A stretch of DNA of 64,000 nt from Ignavibacteriales bacterium (lineage in GTDB: Bacteria; Bacteroidota; Ignavibacteria; Ignavibacteriales; Melioribacteraceae): contig JACKAB010000005.1 of assembly GCA_020635285.1 (NCBI GenBank), positions 248,001-312,000 on the forward strand. The letters run 5' to 3'. Shown here in pieces: positions 37,156-46,754 of this stretch (position 1 is the first letter of the stretch; every line of letters starts with the position of its first letter). A program made the translations under genes and the position numbers. The notes below the pieces were generated by a model. That model was not told where the DNA came from, made no database searches, and saw only the letters and a list, made by a program, of their open reading frames with translations.

Positions 37156-40100
37156 ATGGCAAAGTATAAACAATATTCAAATGGCGTTAATTTTTCTGAA
37201 ATAGAAGAAGAAATTCTAAAATTTTGGCAATCTGAAGAAATATTTAAACAAAGTATTGAACTTAGAGAAAGCAGCAAACCTTTTACATTTTTTGAAGGTC
37301 CGCCAACTGCCAATGGCAAACCAGGGCTGCATCATGTGATGGCAAGAACTTTAAAGGATTTGGTCTGCCGATATAAAACATTACAAGGATACAAAGTAAA
37401 TAGAAAAGGTGGTTGGGATACTCATGGATTGCCAGTTGAAATTGAAGTAGAAAAACAATTGGGTATCAAAACTAAAAGTGAAATCCCAGAGTTTGGAGTT
37501 GCAAAGTATAATGCGGCATGTAGAGAATCGGTTTTTACTTATAAAGACCTTTGGGAAAAAATGACAAACAGAATGGGCTATTGGCTCAATCTGGAAGATG
37601 CTTATGTAACTTGTACAAATGAATATATTGAATCAGTATGGTGGGCTTTAGATACACTTTATGATAAAGGATTAATATTTAAAGATTATAAAATTGTTCC
37701 TCAATGCCCTCGCTCGGAAACGGTACTTTCGTCTCACGAACTTGCACTTGGGTATAAGGACACAAAGGATCCATCAGTTTATGTTTTGATGAAATTAAAA
37801 GCTTCCGATTTAGCAAAAGATGGTGATACTTATTTCCTAGTTTGGACAACAACTCCTTGGACCCTTATTTCAAATGTTGCGCTTGCTGTTGGCCCGAATA
37901 TAGACTATGTAAAAATAAAAACAGAAGGTGTTTATTTAATTCTCGCAAAAGAAAGATTAGCAGTTATTAGGGAAGAATACGAAATTATAAGCGAACACAA
38001 AGGTTCGGAGCTTGCTGGAACTAGCTACGAACAGCTGTTTCAATATTTAACTGTTGATAAAAAGGCGTTCTATGTTACTGAAGCTAATTTTGTTAGTACA
38101 GAAGATGGTTCTGGAATAGTTCACATTGCTCCAGCTTTTGGCGCAGATGATTATGAATTATCAAAACAATATAATTTACCATTTTTACAGCCTGTAACCA
38201 GAGGGGGATTATTTACCGAAGATATTACAGATTATGCTGGGCAGTTTGTTAAAGATGCCGATCAAGAAATTATACTTGCAATAAAAGCAAAAGGACAGCT
38301 TTATAAAAAAGAAACTATTGTTCACTCATACCCATTTAGTTGGAGATTTGATAACGTTCCGGTTATCTATTATGCGCGTGAATCTTGGTTTATTAAAACA
38401 ACTTCAATCGCTGATAGAATGATTGAGTTGAATAAAGAAATAAATTGGTATCCACCTGAAGTTGGTACGGGCAGATTCGGAAATTGGCTTGAGGATAACA
38501 AAGATTGGGCGCTTTCTAGAGATAGGTTTTGGGCTACACCTTTACCAATTTGGGTCTCTGAAGATGGAGATACCTTTTCCATTGGAAGTATTGCTGAATT
38601 AAAGGAAGGCTATGTTGAAAGAGATAATAAAAAAATAAAAGTAGCTGATTTACCAGAAGAAGAAATTGATCTGCACAAACCATTTGTTGATGAAATTAAA
38701 TTTGAGAAAAATGGTAAAGTTTACACTAGAACTCCAGAACTAATTGATGTTTGGTTCGATTCCGGTTCAATGCCGTTTGCGCAATTTCATTATCCTTTTG
38801 AAAATAAAGAACTGTTTGAAAATAACTATCCTGCCGATTTTATTTGCGAAGGTATAGATCAAACAAGAGGTTGGTTTTATACTTTACATGCAATTTCAAC
38901 AATGTTGTTCGATAAAGTTGCATATAAAAATCTTATTGTGAATGAATTAATTCTTGATAAGAATGGCTTAAAAATGTCAAAATCAAAAGGAAATGCTGTT
39001 GATCCTTTTAATCTTTTTGATAAATATGGAGCTGATGCAACGCGCTGGTATTTGGTTACAGGTAGTCCGCCTTGGAGAACAACTCTTTTTGATGAAGAGG
39101 GAATTGTAGAAGTGCAGCGCAAATTTTTTGGAACATTAATCAATACCTATTCATTTTTTGTTCTATATGCAAATATCGATAATTTCGATTTTAAGCAAGA
39201 ACCTATTCCTTATGAAGAAAGATCAGAAATTGATAGATGGATTATTGCAAAATTATCTTCGGTTGTTGAAGAATTCCAAACCTTGATGGATAATTATGAC
39301 GTTACAAAAGCTGCAAGACTTGTGAGTGATTTTACAATCGATGAACTTTCAAACTGGTATGTTAGAAGAAGCAGAAGAAGATTTTGGAAATCTGAAATTA
39401 ATAGTTCAAAAATTTCTGCTTATCAAACTTTGTATGAGTGTTTAAATACTTTGGCAAAATTAACATCTCCATTTGCTCCTTTTATAGCTGAAGAAATTTA
39501 TCAGAATTTAAATAAAGTAACAAAACGCGAAAGCGCAAAATCGGTTCATTTAGTTGATTTTCCACAACCAACTTATAAAAATGAAGCCTTAGAAATAAAG
39601 ATGGAAATGGCTCAGAAAGTTGTGTATCTTACAAGAGCAATGAGGGCTAAAAATAATCTTAAAGTTAGACAGCCGCTTAAAAAAATGATGATTGCTGTTG
39701 ATCCAACAAGGAGAGATGCTGTAAGAAGTATGACCGATGTAATTCTGGAAGAAGTTAACATCAAAGAATTGGAAGTTTTAGAGGATGATTCTTCAATTGT
39801 TAATAAATCAGCAAAAGCTAATTTTAAATCATTAGGACCCAAATACGGCAAAATGATGAAAACATTAGCATCGAGAATAAAAGATTTTACAAAAGAAGAA
39901 ATAAAAAAATTAGAAACTGATAAATCTTTTTCATTTACTTTAGATGGTAATGATATTACATTAACACCAGAAGATGTAGAAATTATTAGTACAGAGATTG
40001 AAGGTTGGGTTGTTGAATCTGAGGATGGAGTTACTGTTGCAATTGATAGTGAACTTGATGAAAATTTAATTGGCGAAGGTTTAGCCCGAGAGTTTGTAAA

Positions 40101-40332
40101 CAGAATTCAGAACATGAGAAAGAGTTCTGGTTTAGAGGTTACGGATAGAATTACTGTAACTTATACTTCGGATGAAAAACTTAATAATTATCTTGAACAA
40201 TTTTATAAATACATTGGCAATGAAATTCTTTCTGATCAAATAATCTTTGGGAAAAATTCTGAAGAAGGATATAAAGAAGAAGTAATAATAGGCGAATATA
40301 CAAGTAATATAAGTATCAATAAGGTTAACTAA
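37156..40332 (+). CDS. ileS: Isoleucyl-tRNA synthetase, long (IleS2-like) type with GLHH signature
   Basis: This intact 1058-residue class I synthetase charges tRNA-Ile. The HIGH site, normally NGxIHxGH, reads NGKPGLHHVMART (residues 53-65), i.e. GXHH, with first and third positions swapped. KMSKS is at 606-610 (GLKMSKSKGNAV). Others: KGGWDTHGLPVE, editing domain TTTPWTLISNVALAVG, EGIDQTRGWFYTLH and anticodon-binding region WYVRRSRRRFWK. The length and the lack of the C-terminal zinc finger of the roughly 930-residue bacterial type put it in the eukaryote-like/IleS2 group, in which the GXHH form is linked to very strong mupirocin resistance. Next are traR-like, lspA and rluD. Confidence 0.95.
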   Translation: MAKYKQYSNGVNFSEIEEEILKFWQSEEIFKQSIELRESSKPFTFFEGPPTANGKPGLHHVMARTLKDLVCRYKTLQGYKVNRKGGWDTHGLPVEIEVEKQLGIKTKSEIPEFGVAKYNAACRESVFTYKDLWEKMTNRMGYWLNLEDAYVTCTNEYIESVWWALDTLYDKGLIFKDYKIVPQCPRSETVLSSHELALGYKDTKDPSVYVLMKLKASDLAKDGDTYFLVWTTTPWTLISNVALAVGPNIDYVKIKTEGVYLILAKERLAVIREEYEIISEHKGSELAGTSYEQLFQYLTVDKKAFYVTEANFVSTEDGSGIVHIAPAFGADDYELSKQYNLPFLQPVTRGGLFTEDITDYAGQFVKDADQEIILAIKAKGQLYKKETIVHSYPFSWRFDNVPVIYYARESWFIKTTSIADRMIELNKEINWYPPEVGTGRFGNWLEDNKDWALSRDRFWATPLPIWVSEDGDTFSIGSIAELKEGYVERDNKKIKVADLPEEEIDLHKPFVDEIKFEKNGKVYTRTPELIDVWFDSGSMPFAQFHYPFENKELFENNYPADFICEGIDQTRGWFYTLHAISTMLFDKVAYKNLIVNELILDKNGLKMSKSKGNAVDPFNLFDKYGADATRWYLVTGSPPWRTTLFDEEGIVEVQRKFFGTLINTYSFFVLYANIDNFDFKQEPIPYEERSEIDRWIIAKLSSVVEEFQTLMDNYDVTKAARLVSDFTIDELSNWYVRRSRRRFWKSEINSSKISAYQTLYECLNTLAKLTSPFAPFIAEEIYQNLNKVTKRESAKSVHLVDFPQPTYKNEALEIKMEMAQKVVYLTRAMRAKNNLKVRQPLKKMMIAVDPTRRDAVRSMTDVILEEVNIKELEVLEDDSSIVNKSAKANFKSLGPKYGKMMKTLASRIKDFTKEEIKKLETDKSFSFTLDGNDITLTPEDVEIISTEIEGWVVESEDGVTVAIDSELDENLIGEGLAREFVNRIQNMRKSSGLEVTDRITVTYTSDEKLNNYLEQFYKYIGNEILSDQIIFGKNSEEGYKEEVIIGEYTSNISINKVN

Positions 40333-40352
40333 TTTTATTGAGGAGAAAAATT

Positions 40353-41096
40353 ATGGCAAAGAAAACTGTAGCAAAATCGAAACCAGCTGCTAAAAAAGTA
40401 GCTTCAAATAAAAATACTAAAGATAATGTAAAAAAGGCTAGTGAGAAAAGTGCAACAAAAGCTGTTAAAAAATCTGCAGTAAAAAAAGCTTCTCCTAAGA
40501 AAGCAACGGTGAAAAAAACGGCTAAAAAATCGGCTCCGAAAAAAGTAGTTGCAAAAAAAACAGTTGCAGCAAAACCAAAACCTAATAAAACTACTTCGGC
40601 CTCTAAAGTTAAAACTGCTAAAGTGAAATCCTCCAGTAAAACTAAATCTGGCAGAAAAGTTGAAGTGGTTGTTACCTCTCCTAGGACAAAAGCTGTAAAG
40701 ACTATCAAAGGATATTCTAAAAGTGAACTAAATGAATTTAAAGATGTAATTCTTCAAAAAAGAGAAGAAATTATTGAACAGCTCCAAAATTTAAAAGACC
40801 AAATGATGGATGAAAGTACTGGTCAATATGTAAATGAGAATTCACCTTATTCTTTACATATGGCTGAGCAGGGAACTGACGCTCAGGAAAGAGAAAAGCT
40901 TTATTTATGGGCACAAAGAGAAACCAAATTTTTAAGTTATCTTGAAGATGCGCTTGCCAGAATAGAAAATGGAACATATGGTATCTGTATTGATAGTCTT
41001 GAATTACCTGAAGGTCCGCATTTAATTCCTAAAAATAGATTATTTGCTGTTCCGCATACTCAACATTGTGTAGATTGTAAAAATAAAAAAAGATAA
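40353..41096 (+). CDS. DksA/TraR-family protein with long Lys/Ala-rich N-terminal tail
   Basis: This 247-residue protein starts at ATG 40353, behind AGGAG. Residues 1 to about 110 are a highly basic low-complexity tail (KKTAKKSAPKKVVAKKTVAA), like histone H1 or AlgP tails and suited to nucleic acid binding. The rest is a DksA/TraR coiled-coil and finger: FKDVILQKREEIIEQLQN, QGTDAQEREKLYLWAQRETK, ARIENGTYGIC. The zinc finger normally has two CXXC pairs. Here the first is CIDS (the second Cys is Ser), so only three Cys remain: one before the loop and CVDC at the end. It lies in the ileS-lspA-rluD operon. It likely modulates RNA polymerase or ribosome-linked transcription. Confidence 0.85.
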   Translation: MAKKTVAKSKPAAKKVASNKNTKDNVKKASEKSATKAVKKSAVKKASPKKATVKKTAKKSAPKKVVAKKTVAAKPKPNKTTSASKVKTAKVKSSSKTKSGRKVEVVVTSPRTKAVKTIKGYSKSELNEFKDVILQKREEIIEQLQNLKDQMMDESTGQYVNENSPYSLHMAEQGTDAQEREKLYLWAQRETKFLSYLEDALARIENGTYGICIDSLELPEGPHLIPKNRLFAVPHTQHCVDCKNKKR

Positions 41097-41120
41097 CATT
41101 AAAATATTACGAGATAATTT

Positions 41121-41768
41121 TTGAAAGTAATTCGAATTTCAGCATTTATTGTTTTAATAGATCAAATAACTAAAATTTTTGTGAAAGGAATTTCAATACC
41201 ATTTTTGGGTTTAGATTTACCAGGAATGCAATATGGAAGCAGCATAAATGTAATCGGCGATTTATTCAAGATTACTTTTGTAGAAAATCCTGGAATGGCT
41301 TTTGGAATAAATGTTGGGGGTTATGCCAAATTGCTATTATCTTTATTTTCTCTTGTGGCAAGCATTGGAATTATTATATATATATACAAAGTTAGAAATG
41401 AAAAACTACTTTATAGGGTTTCTCTAGCACTAATTTTAGGCGGCGCAGTAGGAAATTTAATTGACCGATTTTTCTATGGGGTAATTTATGGTTATGCTCC
41501 ATTACTTTATGGAAGAGTTGTTGACTTTCTTCACTTTAATGCTTTGGGCTTTACAATATTTGGAAAGACCTATGAAAGTTTTCCTATTTTTAATGTTGCT
41601 GATTCAGCTGTAACTATTGGGGTAGCAATATTATTAATTTTTCATAAAAGTTTTGAAAAAAAAGAAGATACCCAAATTGATAAAGATTTAATTAATACAG
41701 ATAAAATGGAAGCCCAATTAGAATATGGCAATAGTAACAGAGAAGATAATAAACTTAGTAATAACTGA
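41121..41768 (+). CDS. lspA: Lipoprotein signal peptidase
   Basis: This 215-residue inner-membrane aspartyl peptidase removes signal peptides from prolipoproteins (several of which are in this window). The catalytic Asp pair lies in LILGGAVGNLIDRFFYG and FPIFNVADSAVTIG, and VDFLHFN and VENPGMAFGI are further signatures. Four helices are visible. The start is TTG 41121; there is no better codon in frame. A charged C-terminal tail of about 35 residues (from KSFEKKEDTQID) is longer than usual. It is the third gene of the ileS cluster, and its last 44 bases also encode the first residues of rluD in another frame. Confidence 0.94.
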   Translation: MKVIRISAFIVLIDQITKIFVKGISIPFLGLDLPGMQYGSSINVIGDLFKITFVENPGMAFGINVGGYAKLLLSLFSLVASIGIIIYIYKVRNEKLLYRVSLALILGGAVGNLIDRFFYGVIYGYAPLLYGRVVDFLHFNALGFTIFGKTYESFPIFNVADSAVTIGVAILLIFHKSFEKKEDTQIDKDLINTDKMEAQLEYGNSNREDNKLSNN

Positions 41769-42710
41769 GGGGCAACGAAAACAAAGAATAGATTCATATC
41801 TTGCAAACTGCTTAGAACATACAACTCGCTCAAGAATTCAAAAATTACTTAAGAATAACTTAATTACAGTAAATGATAAAATTGTAAAAGCAAATTATTT
41901 AATTGAACCAAAAGATAAAATCAAAATTACAATTCCCGTTTCGCCTCGTCCGGATAAGGTTGAAGCAGAAGACATACCCTTAAACATTATTTACGAAGAT
42001 GATTATTTAATTATTGTCGATAAGCCAGCGGGAATGGTTGTGCATCCTTCCTATGGAAATTATACATCAACAATGGTTCACGCTTTGTTGCATCACACTC
42101 AAAATCTTAGCACATTTAACGGAGATTATAGAGCGGGCATTGTGCATAGAATTGATAAAGATACTTCCGGATTGTTAGTAATTGCAAAAAATGAAGAAGT
42201 TCATGCAAATATTGCAAAACAATTTGCTGCAAGAACAACAGAAAGAGAATATTGGGCAGTTTGTTGGGGAAGGTTCAAAAATTCAACCGGAGAAATTGTA
42301 ACTAATATTTCAAGAAGTAAACAAGATAGAAAACTATTTGCTGTTTCAAATGATGAAGGCAAACATGCACATACAATTTATTCAGTGATTGAAGAATTTG
42401 ATTTTCTTAGTTTAATAAAATTAAAATTAATGACTGGCAGAACACATCAAATCAGAGTTCACTTGGCACATATTAAGCATAATATTTTTGGAGACCATAC
42501 TTATGGTGGACGAAGAATTAATTATGGATTAGAATTTCCTAAGACAAAAGCACGAGTAAATAATTTGTTAAATATAATTGATAGACAAGCTTTACACGCT
42601 AAAACATTGGGTTTTATCCATCCTATAACAAATCAAAAAATTAGTTTTGATTCGGAACTCCTGAAGATTTTCAAAATCTTTTAGATGAATTGAGAAGAAT
42701 ACAAATATAA
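41725..42710 (+). CDS. rluD: RluD-type 23S rRNA pseudouridine synthase
   Basis: The repaired protein has about 328 residues. An N-terminal S4 RNA-binding domain (QRIDSYLANCLEHTTRSRIQ) precedes the synthase domain with the catalytic Asp in the HRIDKDTSGLLVIAKN motif, plus DDYLIIVDKPAGMVVHPSYG and LMTGRTHQIRVHLAHIKHNI. It modifies uridines in the large-subunit rRNA. A missing T near 42673 changes the last residues from PEDFQNLLDELRRIQI; restored, the end is 42710. Its start lies inside the end of lspA (44-base overlap), which implies translational coupling. It closes the ileS-dksA-lspA-rluD operon. Confidence 0.94.
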
Positions 42711-42762
42711 AATCACAAGTTTTACTTCACCTGATTTAATACTCTAAGACGAAAAAAAAAAA

Positions 42763-43737
42763 TTACATAACCTCTGGAATAACTTCAATACCTCCTTTAA
42801 CGGGAAGTTGAATTACGTATTGTTTCTTTTGTTTATTTGTTAAATAATTTTCTCGTAACCATGGGTTATAAAGTTTTAAAATTTTATAATTTATTCCTCG
42901 TTTAATAGCAAAATCTGCCCAGCTTGCAACTGAACTATCAACTACAATTTCAGTAGTTTCAAAAGGTGGGTATAATTCTTCCTCTTTAATATCAAATCCA
43001 TAATCTTTGGGAGAGTTCATCATAATTTTAGTTGCCAAAACTCTAAAAACATATCTTGACGTTTCCTCACCTAAAACTAAATTATAATAGTTCTTTGTTT
43101 TTTGTCTTGTTAATTGCTCATCTGTTCCATTCATTCCCATATTGTAAGAAGCAGCAGCCATTGTCCAATTGCCGTATTTATTATATGCGGTTTGTAAATA
43201 TTTACAAGCTGCTTCTGTGGATTTTTCAACACTGTAACGCTCATCAACTAAATCATTAATTTCCAAACCATATTCTTTGCCGGAACCTTTTAAAAATTGC
43301 CAAAACCCAACTGCATTAGCTGGCGATGTCAGATTTAAAAGTGTACTTTCAGTAACACATAAATACTTAAAATCATCTGGGATATTATTTGCTTTTAGTA
43401 TGGGTTCAATTACTGGGAACCATCTATTCGCCCTTTTCAAAGTTAATATTGTTAAAGAATGCCAGTAAGTATTTACAATAAATTCACGGTCAAGTCTTTC
43501 ATAAACTTCAAAATTATAAAGAGGAACTTCCTCACCGCAAAAATCTAAAGAAGTGGGAATAGTGGGTGTAACAATTTTATAATTTTGAGGGAAATGTGAA
43601 TCGGATGAAATTAATTCTTCACCAGGTTTAAGTTGACTCCGAAAATTTAGGAACACAATTAATGCAACAAATGCTAATGAAAAAATTATAAGCGTCGGTT
43701 TTACAATACTGATTTTATTGGTTGAAATGTTACTCAT
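42763..43737 (-). CDS. Membrane-anchored lytic transglycosylase (MltD-like SLT domain)
   Basis: This 324-residue peptidoglycan-cleaving enzyme has an N-terminal membrane helix (about 13-30) and an SLT catalytic domain (about 100-220). The catalytic Glu is in LCVTESTLLN, followed by NAVGFWQFLKGSGKEYGL and AAASYNMGMNGTDEQL, the usual MltD/Slt landmarks. A LysM-like or MltD-type tail (DFAIKRGINYKILKLYNPWL) binds the glycan. The protein is shorter than E. coli MltD and has one tail repeat. It is convergent to rluD. It would act in the periplasm in wall remodelling. Confidence 0.86.
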   Translation of the reverse strand: MSNISTNKISIVKPTLIIFSLAFVALIVFLNFRSQLKPGEELISSDSHFPQNYKIVTPTIPTSLDFCGEEVPLYNFEVYERLDREFIVNTYWHSLTILTLKRANRWFPVIEPILKANNIPDDFKYLCVTESTLLNLTSPANAVGFWQFLKGSGKEYGLEINDLVDERYSVEKSTEAACKYLQTAYNKYGNWTMAAASYNMGMNGTDEQLTRQKTKNYYNLVLGEETSRYVFRVLATKIMMNSPKDYGFDIKEEELYPPFETTEIVVDSSVASWADFAIKRGINYKILKLYNPWLRENYLTNKQKKQYVIQLPVKGGIEVIPEVM

Positions 43738-43837
43738 ATAAATAAACTCTTATTAAATAGTTGATGTGCAATGATAATCTTTAGAAATCTAAAAATCAAT
43801 TTTAATTAAAATAAAGTTGGCCATTTTTGAACTGACT

Positions 43838-44689
43838 TTAATGTACTTTCGAATATTTTTCAGTTATTATAAATGCCAAAATAATAACGGCGGAGCCAAT
43901 GGCAAATTGAAGAATATTAATTTTTTCTCCAACAATTAAAAATGCAAAGAGAACACCAAGCGGAATTTTCAAATTATTCATTATAGCTAATGTTCCGGTT
44001 CCAACTTTTGTAACTCCCAGATTCCAAAAATAAAAACCAACACCAGATGCTACCGCTCCTAAATAAATCAAGGTTAACAGCTGATTTTGATCAATTTGTA
44101 AATTGCTAAAATTTGTTGTTGAAAAACTAAAAACGCCTGTTACAATAATTGCTCCCAGAAATAAAATTGCAAAAATATTTAATGGTTTTAAGGTTTTATA
44201 TTTTTCAGAAATTTTCTTGAAGTAAACTTGACCAAACGCAAAACAAATATTTGATAGCTGAATGAACAGAACTCCTTTCCAAAAACCAATTCTTGCTGAT
44301 TCCGAATAAATTATGATTGCAGAGCCTAAAATTGTTAAAACCGCTGCAATCCAATTCAAGGGCTTTATTTTTTTATTCCAAATGTCACTAAAAAGTACTA
44401 CAAATATTGGAGTTAGAATTGTCATAATTGCAATTTCATAAGCTTGTAAATACTTATAAGCATAAATATAAGCTGTGTACATTATACCATATTGAATTGC
44501 TCCAATTAGCATTAACTGCAAAACAATTTTTTGGGAAATAGTTTTAATTCTCAGGAAAGGCAAAAAAATTAGAAAAGAAATTAAAAGTCTGGCAAATGCC
44601 ACAAAGTTGGAATCTAAAGAAGTAAGATTACCCTTTATTAAACTGAACGAAAGAGCCCAAACTATTGAGACAATTGTTAAATAAATCAT
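43838..44689 (-). CDS. EamA/DMT-family transporter
   Basis: This 283-residue inner-membrane protein has about ten helices and two EamA repeats. The first is from MIYLTIVSIVWALSFSLIKG with LISFLIFLPFL. The second is from IQLSNICFAFGQVYFKKISE with TLIYLGAVASGVGFYFWNLG. Members export amino acids, purines or metabolites; the substrate is unknown here. The C-terminus (EKYSKVH) is complete. It is divergent from cysS, with a 109-bp intergenic gap that holds both promoters. It is not part of a nearby operon. Confidence 0.88.
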   Translation of the reverse strand: MIYLTIVSIVWALSFSLIKGNLTSLDSNFVAFARLLISFLIFLPFLRIKTISQKIVLQLMLIGAIQYGIMYTAYIYAYKYLQAYEIAIMTILTPIFVVLFSDIWNKKIKPLNWIAAVLTILGSAIIIYSESARIGFWKGVLFIQLSNICFAFGQVYFKKISEKYKTLKPLNIFAILFLGAIIVTGVFSFSTTNFSNLQIDQNQLLTLIYLGAVASGVGFYFWNLGVTKVGTGTLAIMNNLKIPLGVLFAFLIVGEKINILQFAIGSAVIILAFIITEKYSKVH

Positions 44690-44798
44690 TTATAAATATA
44701 ATCTAAAAAAGTATAAGTGTACTTTAGGAATTATCAACTCAGTTATCGTTATTCAATAATGAATTTTATTATATTTAAAACTCAATTATGGAGAAATA

Positions 44799-46202
44799 AT
44801 GCTAATTTTCAATACACTTACAAAAAAGAAAGAAGAGTTTATTCCGCTGAATCCGCCCAAAGTTACGATATATGTCTGCGGGCCGACTATCTATGATTTT
44901 TTCCACATTGGTAATGCGCGTACGTTTGTTTCCGCTGATATTATTAGAAGATATTTAGAGTATAAAAATTACGATGTGATGTTTGTAATGAATTTAACGG
45001 ATGTTGATGATAAGTTAATTAAAAAATCGAATGAAGAAAATTTACCTGTTGAAAAAATTGCTCAAAAATATGCAGAAGCTTTTTTTGAGGATATTGCAAA
45101 ACTTGGAATTAAAAAAGCAAATGTATATCCGAAAGCTACGGAACACATGACAGAAATTATTGACTTAATCAATACCCTTGTGGATAAAGGTTTTGCTTAC
45201 AATGTTGATGGAAACGTTTTTTATGATGTTAAGAAATTTAAAGGCTACGGAAAATTAAGCGGCAAAAATGTTGAGGATTTAGAATCTGGTGCAAGGGTTG
45301 AAATAAATGAAGATAAGCAAAATCCATTGGATTTTTCTTTATGGAAAAAAGCTAAACTTGGCGAACCTTTTTGGGAAAGCCCATGGGGAAATGGAAGACC
45401 TGGCTGGCATATTGAGTGCTCGGCAATGAGCATGAAACATTTAGGACAAACCATTGACATTCACATCGGTGGTTCTGATCTAGTATTTCCACACCATGAA
45501 AACGAGATTGCACAAAGTGAGGCTGCTTGCAATACAGAGTTTGTGAAATATTGGATTCACTGCGGATTTTTGAATATTAACCAAGAGAAAATGTCTAAAT
45601 CATTGGGCAATTTTTTTACGGCAAGGGAAATCCTGAAAAGATTTAATCCAAATGCAATTAGATTATTTTTTAGTCAAACTCATTTTTCCGGACCTTTAAG
45701 TTTTTCCGATGAACTTCTTGAAGGCGCTGAAAAGGGTCTCGAGAAAATTTATAACCTTGTTCAACGTATTGAATCTATTGCTCCATCTAATGATAGTGGT
45801 TTAATCACTTTTGAGCAAGAGAGATATTTATTTGCTTTTGAAAGTGCTATGGATGATAATTTCAATACATCACAAGCTCTTGCTGCCATTTATGATTTTA
45901 CAAGAGATTTTAATAAATATTTAAGTAAGAATGAAAAAGTTCCTGTTGAAGTTCTAGATAGTGCTAAAAAGTTTCTTAAATCAACACTGACCGATGTTTT
46001 AGGAATTCAAGTTTTTAAGGAAGCGGAAAATCGAAATTCAAAAGAAGATGAGTTGATAAAGCTTTTTATTGATCTCCGAACAAAAGCTAAGTTGGAAAAA
46101 AACTATAAACTTGCTGATGAAATACGTGACAACTTGAAAAATATTGGAGTTATTTTAGAAGATAGCAAAGAGGGAACTACTTATAAAATTTCTTCAAAGT
46201 AA
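44799..46202 (+). CDS. cysS: Cysteinyl-tRNA synthetase
   Basis: This intact 467-residue class I synthetase charges tRNA-Cys. HIGH is HIGNA (36-40) in CGPTIYDFFHIGNART. Zinc ligands for cysteine selection are C28, C207, H232 and E236 (GWHIECSAMSMKHLGQT; FPHHENEIAQSEA). KMSKS is at 264-268. The length is normal. The next small open frame starts directly at its stop (TAAATG), so the two may be co-transcribed. The ribosome site GGAGAAATA lies before ATG 44799. Confidence 0.97.
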   Translation: MLIFNTLTKKKEEFIPLNPPKVTIYVCGPTIYDFFHIGNARTFVSADIIRRYLEYKNYDVMFVMNLTDVDDKLIKKSNEENLPVEKIAQKYAEAFFEDIAKLGIKKANVYPKATEHMTEIIDLINTLVDKGFAYNVDGNVFYDVKKFKGYGKLSGKNVEDLESGARVEINEDKQNPLDFSLWKKAKLGEPFWESPWGNGRPGWHIECSAMSMKHLGQTIDIHIGGSDLVFPHHENEIAQSEAACNTEFVKYWIHCGFLNINQEKMSKSLGNFFTAREILKRFNPNAIRLFFSQTHFSGPLSFSDELLEGAEKGLEKIYNLVQRIESIAPSNDSGLITFEQERYLFAFESAMDDNFNTSQALAAIYDFTRDFNKYLSKNEKVPVEVLDSAKKFLKSTLTDVLGIQVFKEAENRNSKEDELIKLFIDLRTKAKLEKNYKLADEIRDNLKNIGVILEDSKEGTTYKISSK

Positions 46203-46577
46203 ATGTTAAAAAGTATTTTGATCCCAATTTTAATTTTGGTTCTTGTTATTGCACTTTCACTTGTGGTTTGGCATTTCTTTTTTTAGTATTTATGAAGTTA
46301 AATATTCTCTAAATTTTTCCAACAATTCGATAAAAACAAATTCTAAATTTGTAATTGAGTCATACGGATTAAATTCACTAGGACAAAAATTAGGTTGGAG
46401 GAAAATTAACAATTCTGTTAAAATTTTAGAAGGGATGAATTTGTTAAAGAAATTCTCGTCTCTAAACAAAATCAAATCATCATTCTAACAAATTCAAATA
46501 CTGGAAAAATTATTCTAAAAGTTGAATCAAAATTTTCATTAAATCCGGCTATCTTTACTTTTTTGGTTGAGGACTAA
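46203..46577 (+). CDS. Small membrane-anchored protein of unknown function (frameshifted)
   Basis: The repaired protein has about 124 residues. It has an N-terminal hydrophobic anchor (MLKSILIPILILVLVIALSL) and a periplasmic beta-rich domain of about 85 residues (YEVKYSLNFSNNSIKTNSKF to FSLNPAIFTFLVED). An extra T near 46280 and a lost G near 46440 break the frame. It begins at the cysS stop with no gap, so it rides on cysS transcription. I do not recognise the family; it might belong to a small outer-membrane biogenesis or pilus-like protein group. Confidence 0.55.
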
Positions 46578-46619
46578 TTTTTCTCAATTATAAGTGAAAC
46601 ATCCATATAATTTTTAGTG

Positions 46620-46649
46620 TATAATAAATTGTACAAAAAGTTTATTATA
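46620..46649. repeat. Inverted repeat upstream of the Tyr/Ser-rich lipoprotein gene
   Basis: TATAATAAA (46620-46628) and TTTATTATA (46641-46649) are perfectly complementary over 9 bases with a 12-base spacer. Each arm is followed soon by GTACAA-like sequence, so the whole resembles an operator or a -10-bearing regulatory site about 100 bp before the gene. Confidence 0.45.
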
Positions 46650-46754
46650 ATGTACAAGTGATACAAAAAATGTTGAAAAAATTTGCAAAAACGCAACAAA
46701 TGTTGGCTTAGATTTTGAAGTATTATAGTTGATTCAAATAAATGAGGTAATAAA

